DNA of 64,000 nucleotides. It comes from Scandinavium hiltneri. GTDB taxonomy: Bacteria; Pseudomonadota; Gammaproteobacteria; Enterobacterales; Enterobacteriaceae. Every line of letters begins with the position of its first letter. The first letter of the stretch is position 1. The translations under genes and the position numbers were made by a program. The notes beneath the pieces are model-generated. The model was given only the letters and a program-made list of their open reading frames with translations, was not told where the DNA came from and made no database searches. Location: positions 186,001 through 250,000 of the forward strand of contig NZ_JALIGE010000073.1 in NCBI RefSeq assembly GCF_024764835.1, written 5' to 3'. This document shows positions 16,324 to 25,163 of this stretch, in pieces.

Positions 16324-17853
16324 TTACCCTTTGCGGAACATTTTCAGCATGCGCTGAGTCACGGTGAAACCACCGAAAATATTGATGCTGGCAATCAGCA
16401 CGGCAATAAAGCTGAGGAAACTAACCCAGCCACCGTGACCAATTTGCAGCAGCGCACCCACCACGATGATCCCGGAAATGGCGTTAGTTACCGACATCAG
16501 CGGTGTGTGCAGCGCATGAGACACGTTCCACACAACGTAATAACCGACCACGCAGGAAAGCGCGAACACGGTGAAGTGGCCGAGGAACTCTTTTGGTGCA
16601 ACGTCTGCGAGCCAGCCAAACAGAATAATCGCCAGCGCCATCAGCGCGTATTTGCGCCACGGCGAGGCCGGTTTCTCCGGTTCCGCAGGTGCCGCTTCAA
16701 CTTTTGCTGCCGCTTTCGGCTGAGCAGAAACCTGAATCGGCGGCGCAGGCCAGGTGACTTCACCTTCGCGAACCACAGTCACGCCGCGAATAACCACGTC
16801 GTCAAAATCAATATTGATGTTGCCGTCTTTTTCTTTGCACAGCAGTTTGAGCAAGTTCACCAGGTTGGTGCCGTAAAGCTGTGAAGACTGGGTCGGCAGG
16901 CGGCTGGCTAAATCGGTATAACCAATCACCTTCACGCCGTTGGCGGTGGTGAACACTTCACCCGGTACGGTGTATTCGCAGTTGCCGCCATTTTGTGCCG
17001 CCAGATCAACCACCACGCTGCCTGGATTCATCGAATCCACCATTTCGCGGGTGATCAGTTTTGGGGCTGGCTTGCCAGGGATCAGTGCGGTGGTGACGAT
17101 AATATCGACTTCTTTCGCCTGGGCGGCGAACAGTTCCATTTCCGCTTTGATAAAGGCTTCGGACATTACTTTGGCATAGCCATCGCCGCTGCCCGCTTCT
17201 TCCTCGAAATCCAGTTCGAGGAATTCAGCGCCCATACTCTGGACCTGTTCCTTCACTTCCGGACGGGTGTCAAAAGCACGCACGATAGCGCCGAGGCTAT
17301 TCGCAGCGCCGATAGCGGCCAGACCCGCAACGCCCGCACCGATAACCATGACTTTAGCCGGTGGCACTTTACCGGCGGCGGTGATTTGCCCGGTGAAGAA
17401 GCGGCCAAATTCGTGGGCGGCTTCGACAATCGCGCGGTAACCCGCGATGTTCGCCATCGAACTCAGGGCATCGAGAGACTGCGCGCGTGAAATACGCGGC
17501 ACGGAATCCATCGCCATCACGTTGACCTGTCGCGCGGCTAATTTTGCCATCAGCTCCGGGTTTTGTGCCGGCCAAATAAAGCTAATCAGCGTGGTACCCG
17601 GATTAAGCAGCGCGATTTCCGCGTCCGTTGGGGCATTCACCTTTAGAATAATATCAGACTGCCAGACGGTTTCTGTGCTGACGACTTCAGCGCCCGCCTC
17701 GGTAAAAGCACGATCGTCAAAGCTTGCAAGCTTACCGGCTCCGCTTTCAACTGCCACTGTAAAACCGAGTTTGAGCAGCTGCTCTACCGTTTTCGGCGTC
17801 GCTGCAACACGGGTTTCCAGGGCCAGCGTCTCTTTAGGTACTGCAATACGCAT
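16324..17853 (-). CDS. pntA: NAD(P) transhydrogenase subunit alpha
   Basis: At 509 residues this matches E. coli PntA. Domain I (about 1-380) binds NAD(H) and contains the motif VMVIGAGVAGLAAIGAANSL; the catalytic loop region QNGGNCEYTVPGE follows. A proline/alanine-rich linker (about 375-400) precedes the four C-terminal membrane helices of the proton channel. I chose the start at 17853 (MRIAVPKE) to match the E. coli N-terminus; it follows GGAAGGGAAAA. First gene of pntAB. Confidence 0.97.
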   Translation of the reverse strand: MRIAVPKETLALETRVAATPKTVEQLLKLGFTVAVESGAGKLASFDDRAFTEAGAEVVSTETVWQSDIILKVNAPTDAEIALLNPGTTLISFIWPAQNPELMAKLAARQVNVMAMDSVPRISRAQSLDALSSMANIAGYRAIVEAAHEFGRFFTGQITAAGKVPPAKVMVIGAGVAGLAAIGAANSLGAIVRAFDTRPEVKEQVQSMGAEFLELDFEEEAGSGDGYAKVMSEAFIKAEMELFAAQAKEVDIIVTTALIPGKPAPKLITREMVDSMNPGSVVVDLAAQNGGNCEYTVPGEVFTTANGVKVIGYTDLASRLPTQSSQLYGTNLVNLLKLLCKEKDGNINIDFDDVVIRGVTVVREGEVTWPAPPIQVSAQPKAAAKVEAAPAEPEKPASPWRKYALMALAIILFGWLADVAPKEFLGHFTVFALSCVVGYYVVWNVSHALHTPLMSVTNAISGIIVVGALLQIGHGGWVSFLSFIAVLIASINIFGGFTVTQRMLKMFRKG

Positions 17854-18375
17854 AGTTTTCCCTTCCATCGATTGTAATGATGGTTTGTTGTCTCATCGGG
17901 TTCCGTCCAGGCAGCCTGCGCTGACGTAGAGGCGAATCACCCGCAAAATAAAACATTCACAAACTTTCTATAACCTACTGAAAATAGCGGTTGTGATCTA
18001 GCGCCAGGAAACAGTAATTGTGATTTTATTAGGGAAAAGTCACTTCTGCCGCTCTCAGGCAGTAATATTTACCTGATTTTGTCGGGGGAGCCTGATAATT
18101 CGCTTAAGCGAAGCGGTAAAACATTATTATTCTCGGCACTGTTACTGGAAATTAACATTACATTAACTTATAAAAGTCATAATGATTATCGCTTTTGCTG
18201 GTCAACCGTCCATTTCCACAACATATCGTGAAAAGTTATCGCGCCTTGTTAACGGGGTCGCACAAGATGAGCAAAATCACGCAGACAGTGAAGCAATTTA
18301 AATGCAATAATCTGTGACGTTTTAGTCACTAACAACTACCAGTACCTGGTTTGCGCAAGGCGAAGGATTATTTTT
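17854..18375. other. Divergent intergenic region pntA / ydgH
   Basis: About 520 bp carrying both promoters. I find no gene. An imperfect dyad GTGAC-N6-GTCAC lies at 18314-18329, 46 bp before ydgH; it does not fit CRP spacing and I cannot assign a regulator. The remainder is AT-rich without strong hairpins. Confidence 0.4.
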
Positions 18376-19332
18376 ATGAAGCTTAAGTACACCCTCCTGG
18401 CGTCCGCTCTCCTGTCTGCAGCGGCTTTTTCCGCCAGTGCAGCAACCGAGTTAACGCCGGAGCAAGCGGCAGCCCTCAAGCCGTACGATCGTATCGTTAT
18501 CACCGGTCGTTTTAATGCTATTGGTGACGCCGTTGATGCTGTTTCCCGTAAAGCCGACAAAGCAGGCGCAGCCTCCTTTTACGTCGTCGATACCTCCGAT
18601 TTCTCCAGCAGTGGCAACTGGCGCGTTACCGCAGACTTATATAAAGACGATGCCGCTAAAGCCGACGCACCTAAAAACCGCGTAATTGATGGCGTGACTG
18701 AACTGCCGAAAGACCAGGCTGCCCTGATTGAGCCATTCGATACCGTCACCGTGCAGGGTTTTTACCGTAGCCAGCCTGACGTTAACTCCGCCATTGCAAA
18801 AGCCGCGAAAGAGAAAGGCGCTGCGTCGTTCTTTATCGTTCGCCAGGTGGATGCAAACGGCGGCGGTAACCAGCGTGTCACCGCTTATATCTATAAAGCC
18901 GATGCGAAGAAGCGCGTTGTTCAGAGCCCGGACGCTATCCCGGCAGATTCTGATGCTGGACGTGTGGCATTAGCGGAAGGTGGTGAAGCGGCGAAGAAAG
19001 TTGAAATCCCAGGCGTGGCGACATCCTCCACCGTGGGCTCGACTTCAGCTGCGGGCGTAGGTCTGTTCTTCGAAACGCAGTCTACCAAAGGCGGACGTTA
19101 CAGCGTAACGCTGCCAGACGGTACTAAGATTGAAGAACTGAACAAAGTCACGGCCGCCCAGATGGTGCCGTTTGATAGCGTTCAGTTCACCGGCAACTAC
19201 GGCAACATGACTGAAATTTCTTATCAGGTCGCTAAGCGTGCTGCTAAGAAAGGGGCGAAGTACTACCACATTACCCGCCAATGGCAGGAACGTGGTGGTA
19301 ACATGACCATCAGCGCCGACCTCTATAAGTAA
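18376..19332 (+). CDS. ydgH: Periplasmic DUF1471 protein YdgH
   Basis: A 318-residue secreted protein (E. coli YdgH is about 314). A clean signal peptide ends in SASA near residue 23. Three DUF1471 (YhcN/BhsA-like) repeats follow, near 36-95, 110-178 and 255-318; each has the hydrophobic I/V-x-x-x-G-x-F/Y start, an Ala/Lys-rich helix and a final beta-strand ending in ADLYK or AYIYK. Single-domain relatives take part in stress responses and biofilm; the role of this three-domain form is not established. Monocistronic, with its own terminator. Confidence 0.95.
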   Translation: MKLKYTLLASALLSAAAFSASAATELTPEQAAALKPYDRIVITGRFNAIGDAVDAVSRKADKAGAASFYVVDTSDFSSSGNWRVTADLYKDDAAKADAPKNRVIDGVTELPKDQAALIEPFDTVTVQGFYRSQPDVNSAIAKAAKEKGAASFFIVRQVDANGGGNQRVTAYIYKADAKKRVVQSPDAIPADSDAGRVALAEGGEAAKKVEIPGVATSSTVGSTSAAGVGLFFETQSTKGGRYSVTLPDGTKIEELNKVTAAQMVPFDSVQFTGNYGNMTEISYQVAKRAAKKGAKYYHITRQWQERGGNMTISADLYK

Positions 19333-19350
19333 TTGCTTTTCATGACAGAT

Positions 19351-19377
19351 AAGGCAGCTTCGGCTGCCTTTTTTATT
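19351..19377 (+). terminator. Terminator of ydgH
   Basis: AAGGCAGC-TTCG-GCTGCCTT with a UUCG tetraloop, followed by a T-rich tract. Confidence 0.92.
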
Positions 19378-19509
19378 TTTTTCTGACTTACGCCATTGCA
19401 TGCCACCGACTCTCTCCGTAAAATCGCGCGCCGTAGCGTAATCTTCCATTTTTATGCGTTTTAGCCAAATAAATATTCTGGCTTTTGTTCTTCCTTCGAC
19501 AGGATGCCC

Positions 19510-20892
19510 ATGGAAAAGAAACTCGGCCTTGGTGCCTTGACGGCCCTGGTACTCAGCTCAATGCTGGGTGCAGGCGTATTCAGTTTGCCGCAGAACATGG
19601 CCGAAGTGGCCAGCCCTTCCGCACTGCTTATTGGTTGGGCCATTACCGGCGTGGGCATTTTGTTCCTCGCTTTCGCCATGTTACTGCTGACCCGCATTCG
19701 TCCGGATCTGGATGGCGGCATTTTCACCTACGCCCGTGAAGGCTTCGGCGAGCTGGTTGGCTTCTGCTCTGCTTGGGGTTACTGGCTTTGTGCAGTAATC
19801 GCCAACGTCTCCTACCTGGTCATCGTATTTTCAGCCCTGAGTTTCTTTACCGATACGCCAGAACTGCGCCTGTTTGGCGACGGTAATACCTGGCAGGCGA
19901 TGATTGGCGCCTCAGTGCTGCTGTGGGTGGTGCATTTCCTGGTGCTGCGCGGCGTGCAGACCGCAGCCAGTATTAACGTAGTGGCTACGCTTGCGAAACT
20001 GGTGCCGCTCGGCCTGTTTATCGTGCTGGCGGCGATGGCCTTCAGCAGCGACACCTTCAGCCTGGATTTCAGCGGCGTGGCGCTGGGCGTGCCGGTGTGG
20101 GAGCAGGTTAAAGGTACCATGCTCATTACCCTGTGGGTGTTCATCGGCGTAGAGGGCGCGGTGGTAGTTTCTGCCCGTGCGCGTAATAAGAAGGACGTCG
20201 GCCGCGCCACGCTGCTGGCGGTGCTTTCGGCGTTAAGCGTGTATTTGCTGGTCACCCTGCTGTCAATGGGCGTCGTCCCGCGTCCTGAACTCGCTGAGAT
20301 GCGTAATCCGTCGATGGCTGGCCTGATGGTGCGCCTGATGGGGTCCTGGGGCGAAGTGGTAATTGCTGCCGGACTGATTGTCTCCGTGTGTGGCGCGTAC
20401 CTGAGCTGGACCATTATGGCGGCGGAAGTGCCGTATCTGGCGGCGACACATAAGGCATTCCCTCGTATTTTTGCCCGTCAGAATAAAAATAACGCGCCGT
20501 CGTCCTCGCTGTGGTTGACCAATATCAGTGTGCAGGTGTGTCTCATCCTGATTGGGATTACCGGCTCTGACTACAATACGTTGCTGACCATCGCCTCAGA
20601 GATGATTCTGGTGCCTTATTTCCTCGTCGGCGCGTTCCTGCTGAAAATGGCAACGCGTCCACTGCATAAAGCGGTGGCTATCGGTGCCTGCATTTATGGC
20701 TTATGGTTACTGTATGCTTCCGGACCGATGCACCTGCTGCTGTCGGTTGTGCTTTACGCACCGGGCCTGCTGGTGTTTATGTATGCTCGCCGTACGCACT
20801 CGTTGAGAGACTCGCTTAAGCGTCGTGAAATGGCGCTGATTGGTTTATTACTGGTTGCCGCCGTACCGGCAATGTGGATGTTAGTGGGGTAA
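19510..20892 (+). CDS. ydgI: Probable arginine:ornithine-type amino-acid antiporter YdgI
   Basis: A 460-residue APC-superfamily transporter with 12-13 predicted membrane segments. The N-terminal motif SSMLGAGVFSLPQNM is the unwound first helix of basic amino-acid/polyamine antiporters, and the sequence tracks E. coli YdgI closely. YdgI is annotated ArcD-like, exchanging arginine and ornithine, by homology only. I prefer the ATG at 19510 (MEKKLGLG) because it follows AGGA at correct spacing and equals the E. coli start; an in-frame ATG lies two codons earlier. folM starts 35 bp downstream and is probably cotranscribed. Confidence 0.9.
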   Translation: MEKKLGLGALTALVLSSMLGAGVFSLPQNMAEVASPSALLIGWAITGVGILFLAFAMLLLTRIRPDLDGGIFTYAREGFGELVGFCSAWGYWLCAVIANVSYLVIVFSALSFFTDTPELRLFGDGNTWQAMIGASVLLWVVHFLVLRGVQTAASINVVATLAKLVPLGLFIVLAAMAFSSDTFSLDFSGVALGVPVWEQVKGTMLITLWVFIGVEGAVVVSARARNKKDVGRATLLAVLSALSVYLLVTLLSMGVVPRPELAEMRNPSMAGLMVRLMGSWGEVVIAAGLIVSVCGAYLSWTIMAAEVPYLAATHKAFPRIFARQNKNNAPSSSLWLTNISVQVCLILIGITGSDYNTLLTIASEMILVPYFLVGAFLLKMATRPLHKAVAIGACIYGLWLLYASGPMHLLLSVVLYAPGLLVFMYARRTHSLRDSLKRREMALIGLLLVAAVPAMWMLVG

Positions 20893-20927
20893 TGCGCTTA
20901 CCCCATCGCGACCCTAAGGAGAAAACG

Positions 20928-21650
20928 ATGGGAGAAAGCCCTTCCCGCCCCGTCCTGATTACCGGTGGAGGCCGCCGTATCGGCCTCGCCCTTGCCCACC
21001 ATTTTCTGAATCTACAGCAGCCGGTGATCGTCAGCTACCGCACGCGCTATGACGCTATCGGTGTGCTGGAACGTGCCGGTGCGCTGTGCATCGCCGCCGA
21101 TTTCTCCAGTGATGACGGCATTTTATCTTTCGCTGAAACCGTGAAAACCCATACCGACAGCCTGCGGGCGGTCATTCACAATGCCAGCAGTTGGCGGGCC
21201 GAAAAACCCGGCGTTTTATTGAGCGACGTGATGCAACAGATGATGCAAATTCACGTCAATGCCCCCTATTTACTGAACCATGCACTGGAACCCCTGCTGC
21301 GCGGTCACGGCCATGCGTCCAGCGATATTATTCATTTTACGGATTATGTGGTGGAGAAAGGCAGTGACAAGCACATCGCCTACGCCGCCAGTAAAGCCGC
21401 GCTCGACAATATGACCCGCTCATTTGCCCGCAAGCTGGCACCGGAAGTGAAGGTCAACGCCATCGCCCCGGCGCTGATTTTGTTTAATGAAAGTGATGGT
21501 GCGGAATATCGCCAGCAGGCGCTGAATAAGTCGCTGATGAAAGTCGCGCCTGGCGAAAAAGAAATTATCGACCTGGTGGATTATCTGCTGACCAGTTGTT
21601 ATGTCACCGGACGGTCGTTCGGCGTTGACGGCGGTCGTCCGCTGCGTTAA
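20928..21650 (+). CDS. folM: Dihydromonapterin reductase / alternative dihydrofolate reductase FolM
   Basis: A 240-residue short-chain dehydrogenase. The N-terminal TGGGRRIGLALA binds NADPH with the arginine pair typical of FolM and PTR1-like pteridine reductases. NAS near residue 86 and YAASKAALDN near 155 supply the catalytic Asn, Tyr and Lys. FolM reduces dihydromonapterin to tetrahydromonapterin, with weak dihydrofolate reductase activity. The ATG at 20928 follows CTAAGGAGA; the longer frame from 20874 overlaps ydgI and has no site. Its last four bases overlap the convergent ydgC. Confidence 0.94.
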   Translation: MGESPSRPVLITGGGRRIGLALAHHFLNLQQPVIVSYRTRYDAIGVLERAGALCIAADFSSDDGILSFAETVKTHTDSLRAVIHNASSWRAEKPGVLLSDVMQQMMQIHVNAPYLLNHALEPLLRGHGHASSDIIHFTDYVVEKGSDKHIAYAASKAALDNMTRSFARKLAPEVKVNAIAPALILFNESDGAEYRQQALNKSLMKVAPGEKEIIDLVDYLLTSCYVTGRSFGVDGGRPLR

Positions 21651-21982
21651 TGCACGCGGCTCCAGATGGCGATTAACAGCCACGCGCTCAGACTCCAGCA
21701 CCCGACTGCGCTTGCCAGCGCCAACGGCAGGCGCAGAAAACCGGTGAAATACCACAGCGAAAGCAGATAGAAAAAATAGGGAATGATCGACCACATACCA
21801 AACACGATGGTGGTACGCAGCGCCTCGATGCCCCGCTCGCTGGCGACAATATAATGCGCAATCAGGGCGAACGTCGGAAACAGCGGAATAAGCCCGGCAA
21901 TATAATAATTTTTTGTTTTCGCCAGCACACCAATCAATAACACCACCAGCGCACCCAGCGCCGCTTTTATCAGTAAAGCCAT
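21647..21982 (-). CDS. ydgC: GlpM-family inner-membrane protein YdgC
   Basis: A 111-residue protein with four predicted membrane helices, the same size as E. coli YdgC. Homologues in pseudomonads (GlpM) were linked to alginate production; the molecular function is unknown. It converges on folM with a 4-bp overlap of the coding ends and shares no operon with its neighbours. Confidence 0.9.
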   Translation of the reverse strand: MALLIKAALGALVVLLIGVLAKTKNYYIAGLIPLFPTFALIAHYIVASERGIEALRTTIVFGMWSIIPYFFYLLSLWYFTGFLRLPLALASAVGCWSLSAWLLIAIWSRVH

Positions 21983-22035
21983 CTTCCAGCCTACAATTCA
22001 TCCAATAAATGCGTCGAGGATAGCGGAAGTTACAT

Positions 22036-22052
22036 TGTTTATGAAAGATTAA
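22036..22052 (+). promoter_or_regulatory. Candidate PhoP box upstream of rstA
   Basis: TGTTTA-TGAAA-GATTAA approximates the PhoP tandem repeat TGTTTA-N5-TGTTTA, 56 bp before rstA. rstA belongs to the PhoP regulon in E. coli, so the site is expected here. The second half-site is degenerate. Confidence 0.5.
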
Positions 22053-22107
22053 TAGCACCCCACAGATTGGCGGTGTATTTTAGCTTTTTTCGCCTCGCAC
22101 AGTTGAT

Positions 22108-22827
22108 ATGAATAAGATCGTTTTTGTGGAAGATGATCCGGAAGTCGGATCGCTCATCGCCGCCTACCTTGGCAAGCATGATATGGACGTTATCGTTGAA
22201 CCGCGCGGTGACCGTGCTGAAGAAGTGGTTCTGCGTGAAAAACCCGATCTGGTCCTGCTCGACATCATGCTGCCCGGCAAAGATGGGATGACCATTTGCC
22301 GCGATTTGCGCGCGCAGTGGCAAGGCCCGATCGTTCTGCTGACCTCGCTCGACAGCGACATGAACCATATTTTGTCTCTGGAAATGGGCGCCAGCGACTA
22401 TATCCTCAAAACCACCCCGCCTGCGGTGCTTTTGGCTCGTCTGCGTCTGCATTTGCGTCAGCACATCGCGCACCCGACAGGAGAGAAACCGGCAACCGGA
22501 CTGACGCAGCATAACGCTATCCGCTTTGGCACGCTGTCTATCGACCCGGTCAATCGGCAGGTATTGCTCAACGGCGTTAATGTCACCCTGTCGACCGCTG
22601 ATTTTGACCTGTTGTGGGAGCTTGCAACCCATGCGGGGCAGATTATGGACCGCGACGCACTGCTGAAAAACCTCCGCGGCGTGACCTATGACGGGATGGA
22701 CCGAAGTGTGGACGTGGCAATTTCTCGCCTGCGTAAAAAGCTGCTCGACAGCGCCACCGAGCCGTACCGTATTAAAACCGTGCGTAATAAGGGCTATCTT
22801 TTCGCGCCCCACGCCTGGGATAACTAA
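22108..22827 (+). CDS. rstA: Two-component response regulator RstA
   Basis: A 239-residue OmpR/PhoB-family regulator. The receiver domain (1-115) has the acidic pocket EDD at residues 8-10 and the phosphoacceptor Asp52 in LLDIMLPGKDG. The winged-helix output domain (about 135-235) ends with the typical RTVRNKGYLF. RstA acts in acid and iron-linked responses under PhoPQ control. It forms an operon with rstB, 24 bp downstream. Confidence 0.97.
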   Translation: MNKIVFVEDDPEVGSLIAAYLGKHDMDVIVEPRGDRAEEVVLREKPDLVLLDIMLPGKDGMTICRDLRAQWQGPIVLLTSLDSDMNHILSLEMGASDYILKTTPPAVLLARLRLHLRQHIAHPTGEKPATGLTQHNAIRFGTLSIDPVNRQVLLNGVNVTLSTADFDLLWELATHAGQIMDRDALLKNLRGVTYDGMDRSVDVAISRLRKKLLDSATEPYRIKTVRNKGYLFAPHAWDN

Positions 22828-22851
22828 TTTTCCGTACTTCCGGGGCCAGAA

Positions 22852-24153
22852 ATGAAAAAGTTGTTCGTGCAGTTTTACCTGCTGCTGTTTGTCTGCTTTC
22901 TGGTGATGACCATGCTGGTCGGGCTGGTGTATAAATTCACCGCCGAACGCGCGGGCCGACAGTCCCTCGACGACCTGATGAAAAGTTCGTTGAATCTGAT
23001 ACGCAGCGAACTGCGTGAAATCCCGCCCCGGGACTGGAGCAAAACCCTTAAACAGCTCGATCTGAATCTCTCTTTCGATTTACGCATTGAGCCGCTGAAT
23101 AAATTCCAGCTGGCAGAAAGCTCGATGGAGCATTTACGCCGTGGCGATATCGTCGCGCTCGACGATCAGTACACTTTTATTCAGCGCATTCCGCGCAGCC
23201 ATTACGTGCTGGCCGTCGGCCCGGTGCCGTATCTCTATTATCTGCATGAAATGCGATTGCTGGACGTCGCCCTGCTGGCGATTATCGCCGTTTCGCTGGC
23301 CTTCCCGGTATTTATCTGGATGCGTCCACACTGGCAGGACATGCTACGTCTGGAAACCGCGGCCCAGCGTTTTGGTGAAGGACACCTTACCGAGCGTATT
23401 CATTTTGACAGCATGTCGAGCTTCGAACGGCTTGGGGTGGTGTTCAACCAGATGGCGGACAATATCAATACACTGATCGCCAGTAAAAAACAGCTCACCG
23501 ACGGGATAGCCCACGAACTGCGTACCCCGCTGGTGCGTCTGCGCTACCGTCTCGAGATGAGCGAGAACTTAACCGAATCGGAATCTCAGGCGCTGAACCG
23601 GGATATCGGCCAGCTCGAAGCGCTTATCGACGAGCTGCTGACCTATGCCCGCCTCGACCGCCCACAAAATGAATTGATCCTCACCACGCCTGATCTCCCC
23701 GCGTGGATCAGTGCCCATGTCGATGATATTCAGACCGTGAATCCTCAACGCGATGTGTCGCTGGTGCAATTAACGCCGGGTCACTATGGCGCACTGGATA
23801 TGCGTCTGATGGAACGCGTTCTGGATAACCTTGTGAACAATGCGATGCGCTACAGCCGGCAGCAGATTCAGGTCAGCCTGACGCTGAACGCCGGACGCGC
23901 AACGTTGCTGGTTGATGACGATGGTCCTGGCATTGCGCCTGACGAACGCGAACGCGTGTTCGAACCGTTTGTGCGCCTCGACCCAAGCCGCGACCGCGCC
24001 ACCGGAGGATGCGGGCTAGGCCTGGCTATCGTGCATTCCATTGGTCATGCGATGTCCGGGGAAGTGACCTGCGACGCCAGCCCGCTCGGCGGCGCGCGTT
24101 TCTGTTTCAGCTGGCCGGTGCACGTTTCGCAAAACCTTAACGCCCCTGCCTGA
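22852..24153 (+). CDS. rstB: Sensor histidine kinase RstB
   Basis: A 433-residue kinase. Two membrane helices (about 5-27 and 136-156) enclose a periplasmic sensor, followed by a HAMP domain, a dimerisation domain with the phosphoacceptor His221 in DGIAHELRTPLVRLR, and a HATPase domain with N (LDNLVNNAMRYS), G1 (DDDGPGI) and G2 (GGCGLGLAI) boxes. It phosphorylates RstA. The stop is 43 bp before the TerB site that precedes tus, as in E. coli. Confidence 0.96.
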   Translation: MKKLFVQFYLLLFVCFLVMTMLVGLVYKFTAERAGRQSLDDLMKSSLNLIRSELREIPPRDWSKTLKQLDLNLSFDLRIEPLNKFQLAESSMEHLRRGDIVALDDQYTFIQRIPRSHYVLAVGPVPYLYYLHEMRLLDVALLAIIAVSLAFPVFIWMRPHWQDMLRLETAAQRFGEGHLTERIHFDSMSSFERLGVVFNQMADNINTLIASKKQLTDGIAHELRTPLVRLRYRLEMSENLTESESQALNRDIGQLEALIDELLTYARLDRPQNELILTTPDLPAWISAHVDDIQTVNPQRDVSLVQLTPGHYGALDMRLMERVLDNLVNNAMRYSRQQIQVSLTLNAGRATLLVDDDGPGIAPDERERVFEPFVRLDPSRDRATGGCGLGLAIVHSIGHAMSGEVTCDASPLGGARFCFSWPVHVSQNLNAPA

Positions 24154-24196
24154 GCGAACATTGCACAATGTCACCATCCGGGTTAGAGTAAAAACT

Positions 24197-24219
24197 AATG
24201 AGTATGTTGTAACTAAAGT
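24197..24219 (+). other. Replication terminus site TerB (Tus-binding)
   Basis: The 23-bp site differs from E. coli TerB at one outer position only; the core GTATGTTGTAACTA is exact. It ends 7 bp before the tus start codon, so bound Tus would also block tus transcription or translation initiation, as in E. coli. By the known polarity of Ter, replication forks moving rightward in this window should meet the blocking face. Confidence 0.92.
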
Positions 24220-24226
24220 AGGTGTT

Positions 24227-25159
24227 ATGGCCGATTACGACCTGATTGAGCGTTTAACTACGACCTTCCGCCAGATGGAACACGAACTGCTTGAGCTGCA
24301 GCAAATACTGGCGGACTGTCGGCTGCTCGCCGCGCGGGTGTTCGAATTACCGGAGGTGAGCAAGGAGCATGAGCACGACCCGCTCTCGGCCATTTCGGTC
24401 GCGCAGCATCTGGGCGATGCGGCACGGATGAAAGCGCTGAACCACTATAGTCACCTGTTTATTCAGCAGCAGTCGGAGAACCTCAGCAGTAAAGCGGCGG
24501 TGCGTCTGCCCGGCGTGATTTGTCTGCATCCGGAGCCTGAGCAATTGCAGGTACTGGACAACAAAATCAGCAGCATTAACGCGCTAAAAGCAGCTTTCGA
24601 AACCATTGTCACCGTCGACTCTGGTTTGCCCTCCGCGGCCCGTTTTGAGTGGGTGCATCACCATTTACCGGGGCTGATTACCCTCAAAGCCTACCGTTCC
24701 CTGACGCTGTTGCGCGACCCGGCTACCATCCGCTTTGGCTGGGCCAATAAGCACATCATCAAGAATCTGACCCGTGACGACGTGCTAAAACAGCTGGAAA
24801 ACAGCCTGCGCTCGCCACGTTCCGTGCCGCCTTTCACTCGCGAACAGTGGCAGGCCAAACTGGAGCATGAATATCAGGACATCGCGGCGTTGCCGCAGAA
24901 GGCAAAACTGAAGATTAAGCGCCCGGTAAAAGTCCAGCCGATTGCCCGCGTGTGGTATGCAGGAAAGCAAAAGCAGGTGCAGTACGCCTGTCCGGGGCCG
25001 ATGATCGCGTTGATATCCGGCACCCAAGGCGTTAGCGTACCGGAGATTGGAGAGTTGCTGAATTACGATGAAGATAACGTGCAGTATCGTTATAAACCTG
25101 AAGCGCAGTCGCTGGAGCTGATCATCCCACGACTGCACCTCTATGTGGCTAACGAATAA
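24227..25159 (+). CDS. tus: DNA replication terminus site-binding protein Tus
   Basis: A 310-residue monomeric protein that binds Ter and arrests replication forks in one direction by blocking DnaB helicase. The strongly conserved C-terminal half includes WANKHIIKNL, QDIAALPQKAKLKIKRPVK (the interdomain beta-strands that sit in the DNA major groove) and IARVWYAGKQKQVQ. The N-terminal part is more divergent from E. coli. I place the start at 24227 (MADYDLIERL), matching E. coli MARYDLVDRL; the frame upstream runs through TerB and is not translated. Autoregulation through the adjacent TerB is expected. Its end lies 4 bp from the convergent fumC end. Confidence 0.97.
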   Translation: MADYDLIERLTTTFRQMEHELLELQQILADCRLLAARVFELPEVSKEHEHDPLSAISVAQHLGDAARMKALNHYSHLFIQQQSENLSSKAAVRLPGVICLHPEPEQLQVLDNKISSINALKAAFETIVTVDSGLPSAARFEWVHHHLPGLITLKAYRSLTLLRDPATIRFGWANKHIIKNLTRDDVLKQLENSLRSPRSVPPFTREQWQAKLEHEYQDIAALPQKAKLKIKRPVKVQPIARVWYAGKQKQVQYACPGPMIALISGTQGVSVPEIGELLNYDEDNVQYRYKPEAQSLELIIPRLHLYVANE

Positions 25160-25163
25160 GTGG

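Noticed and set aside
18314..18329. GTGAC-N6-GTCAC considered as a CRP site for ydgH
   Set aside because: As TGTGA to TCACT the spacer is 8 rather than 6 bases, so it does not fit CRP.
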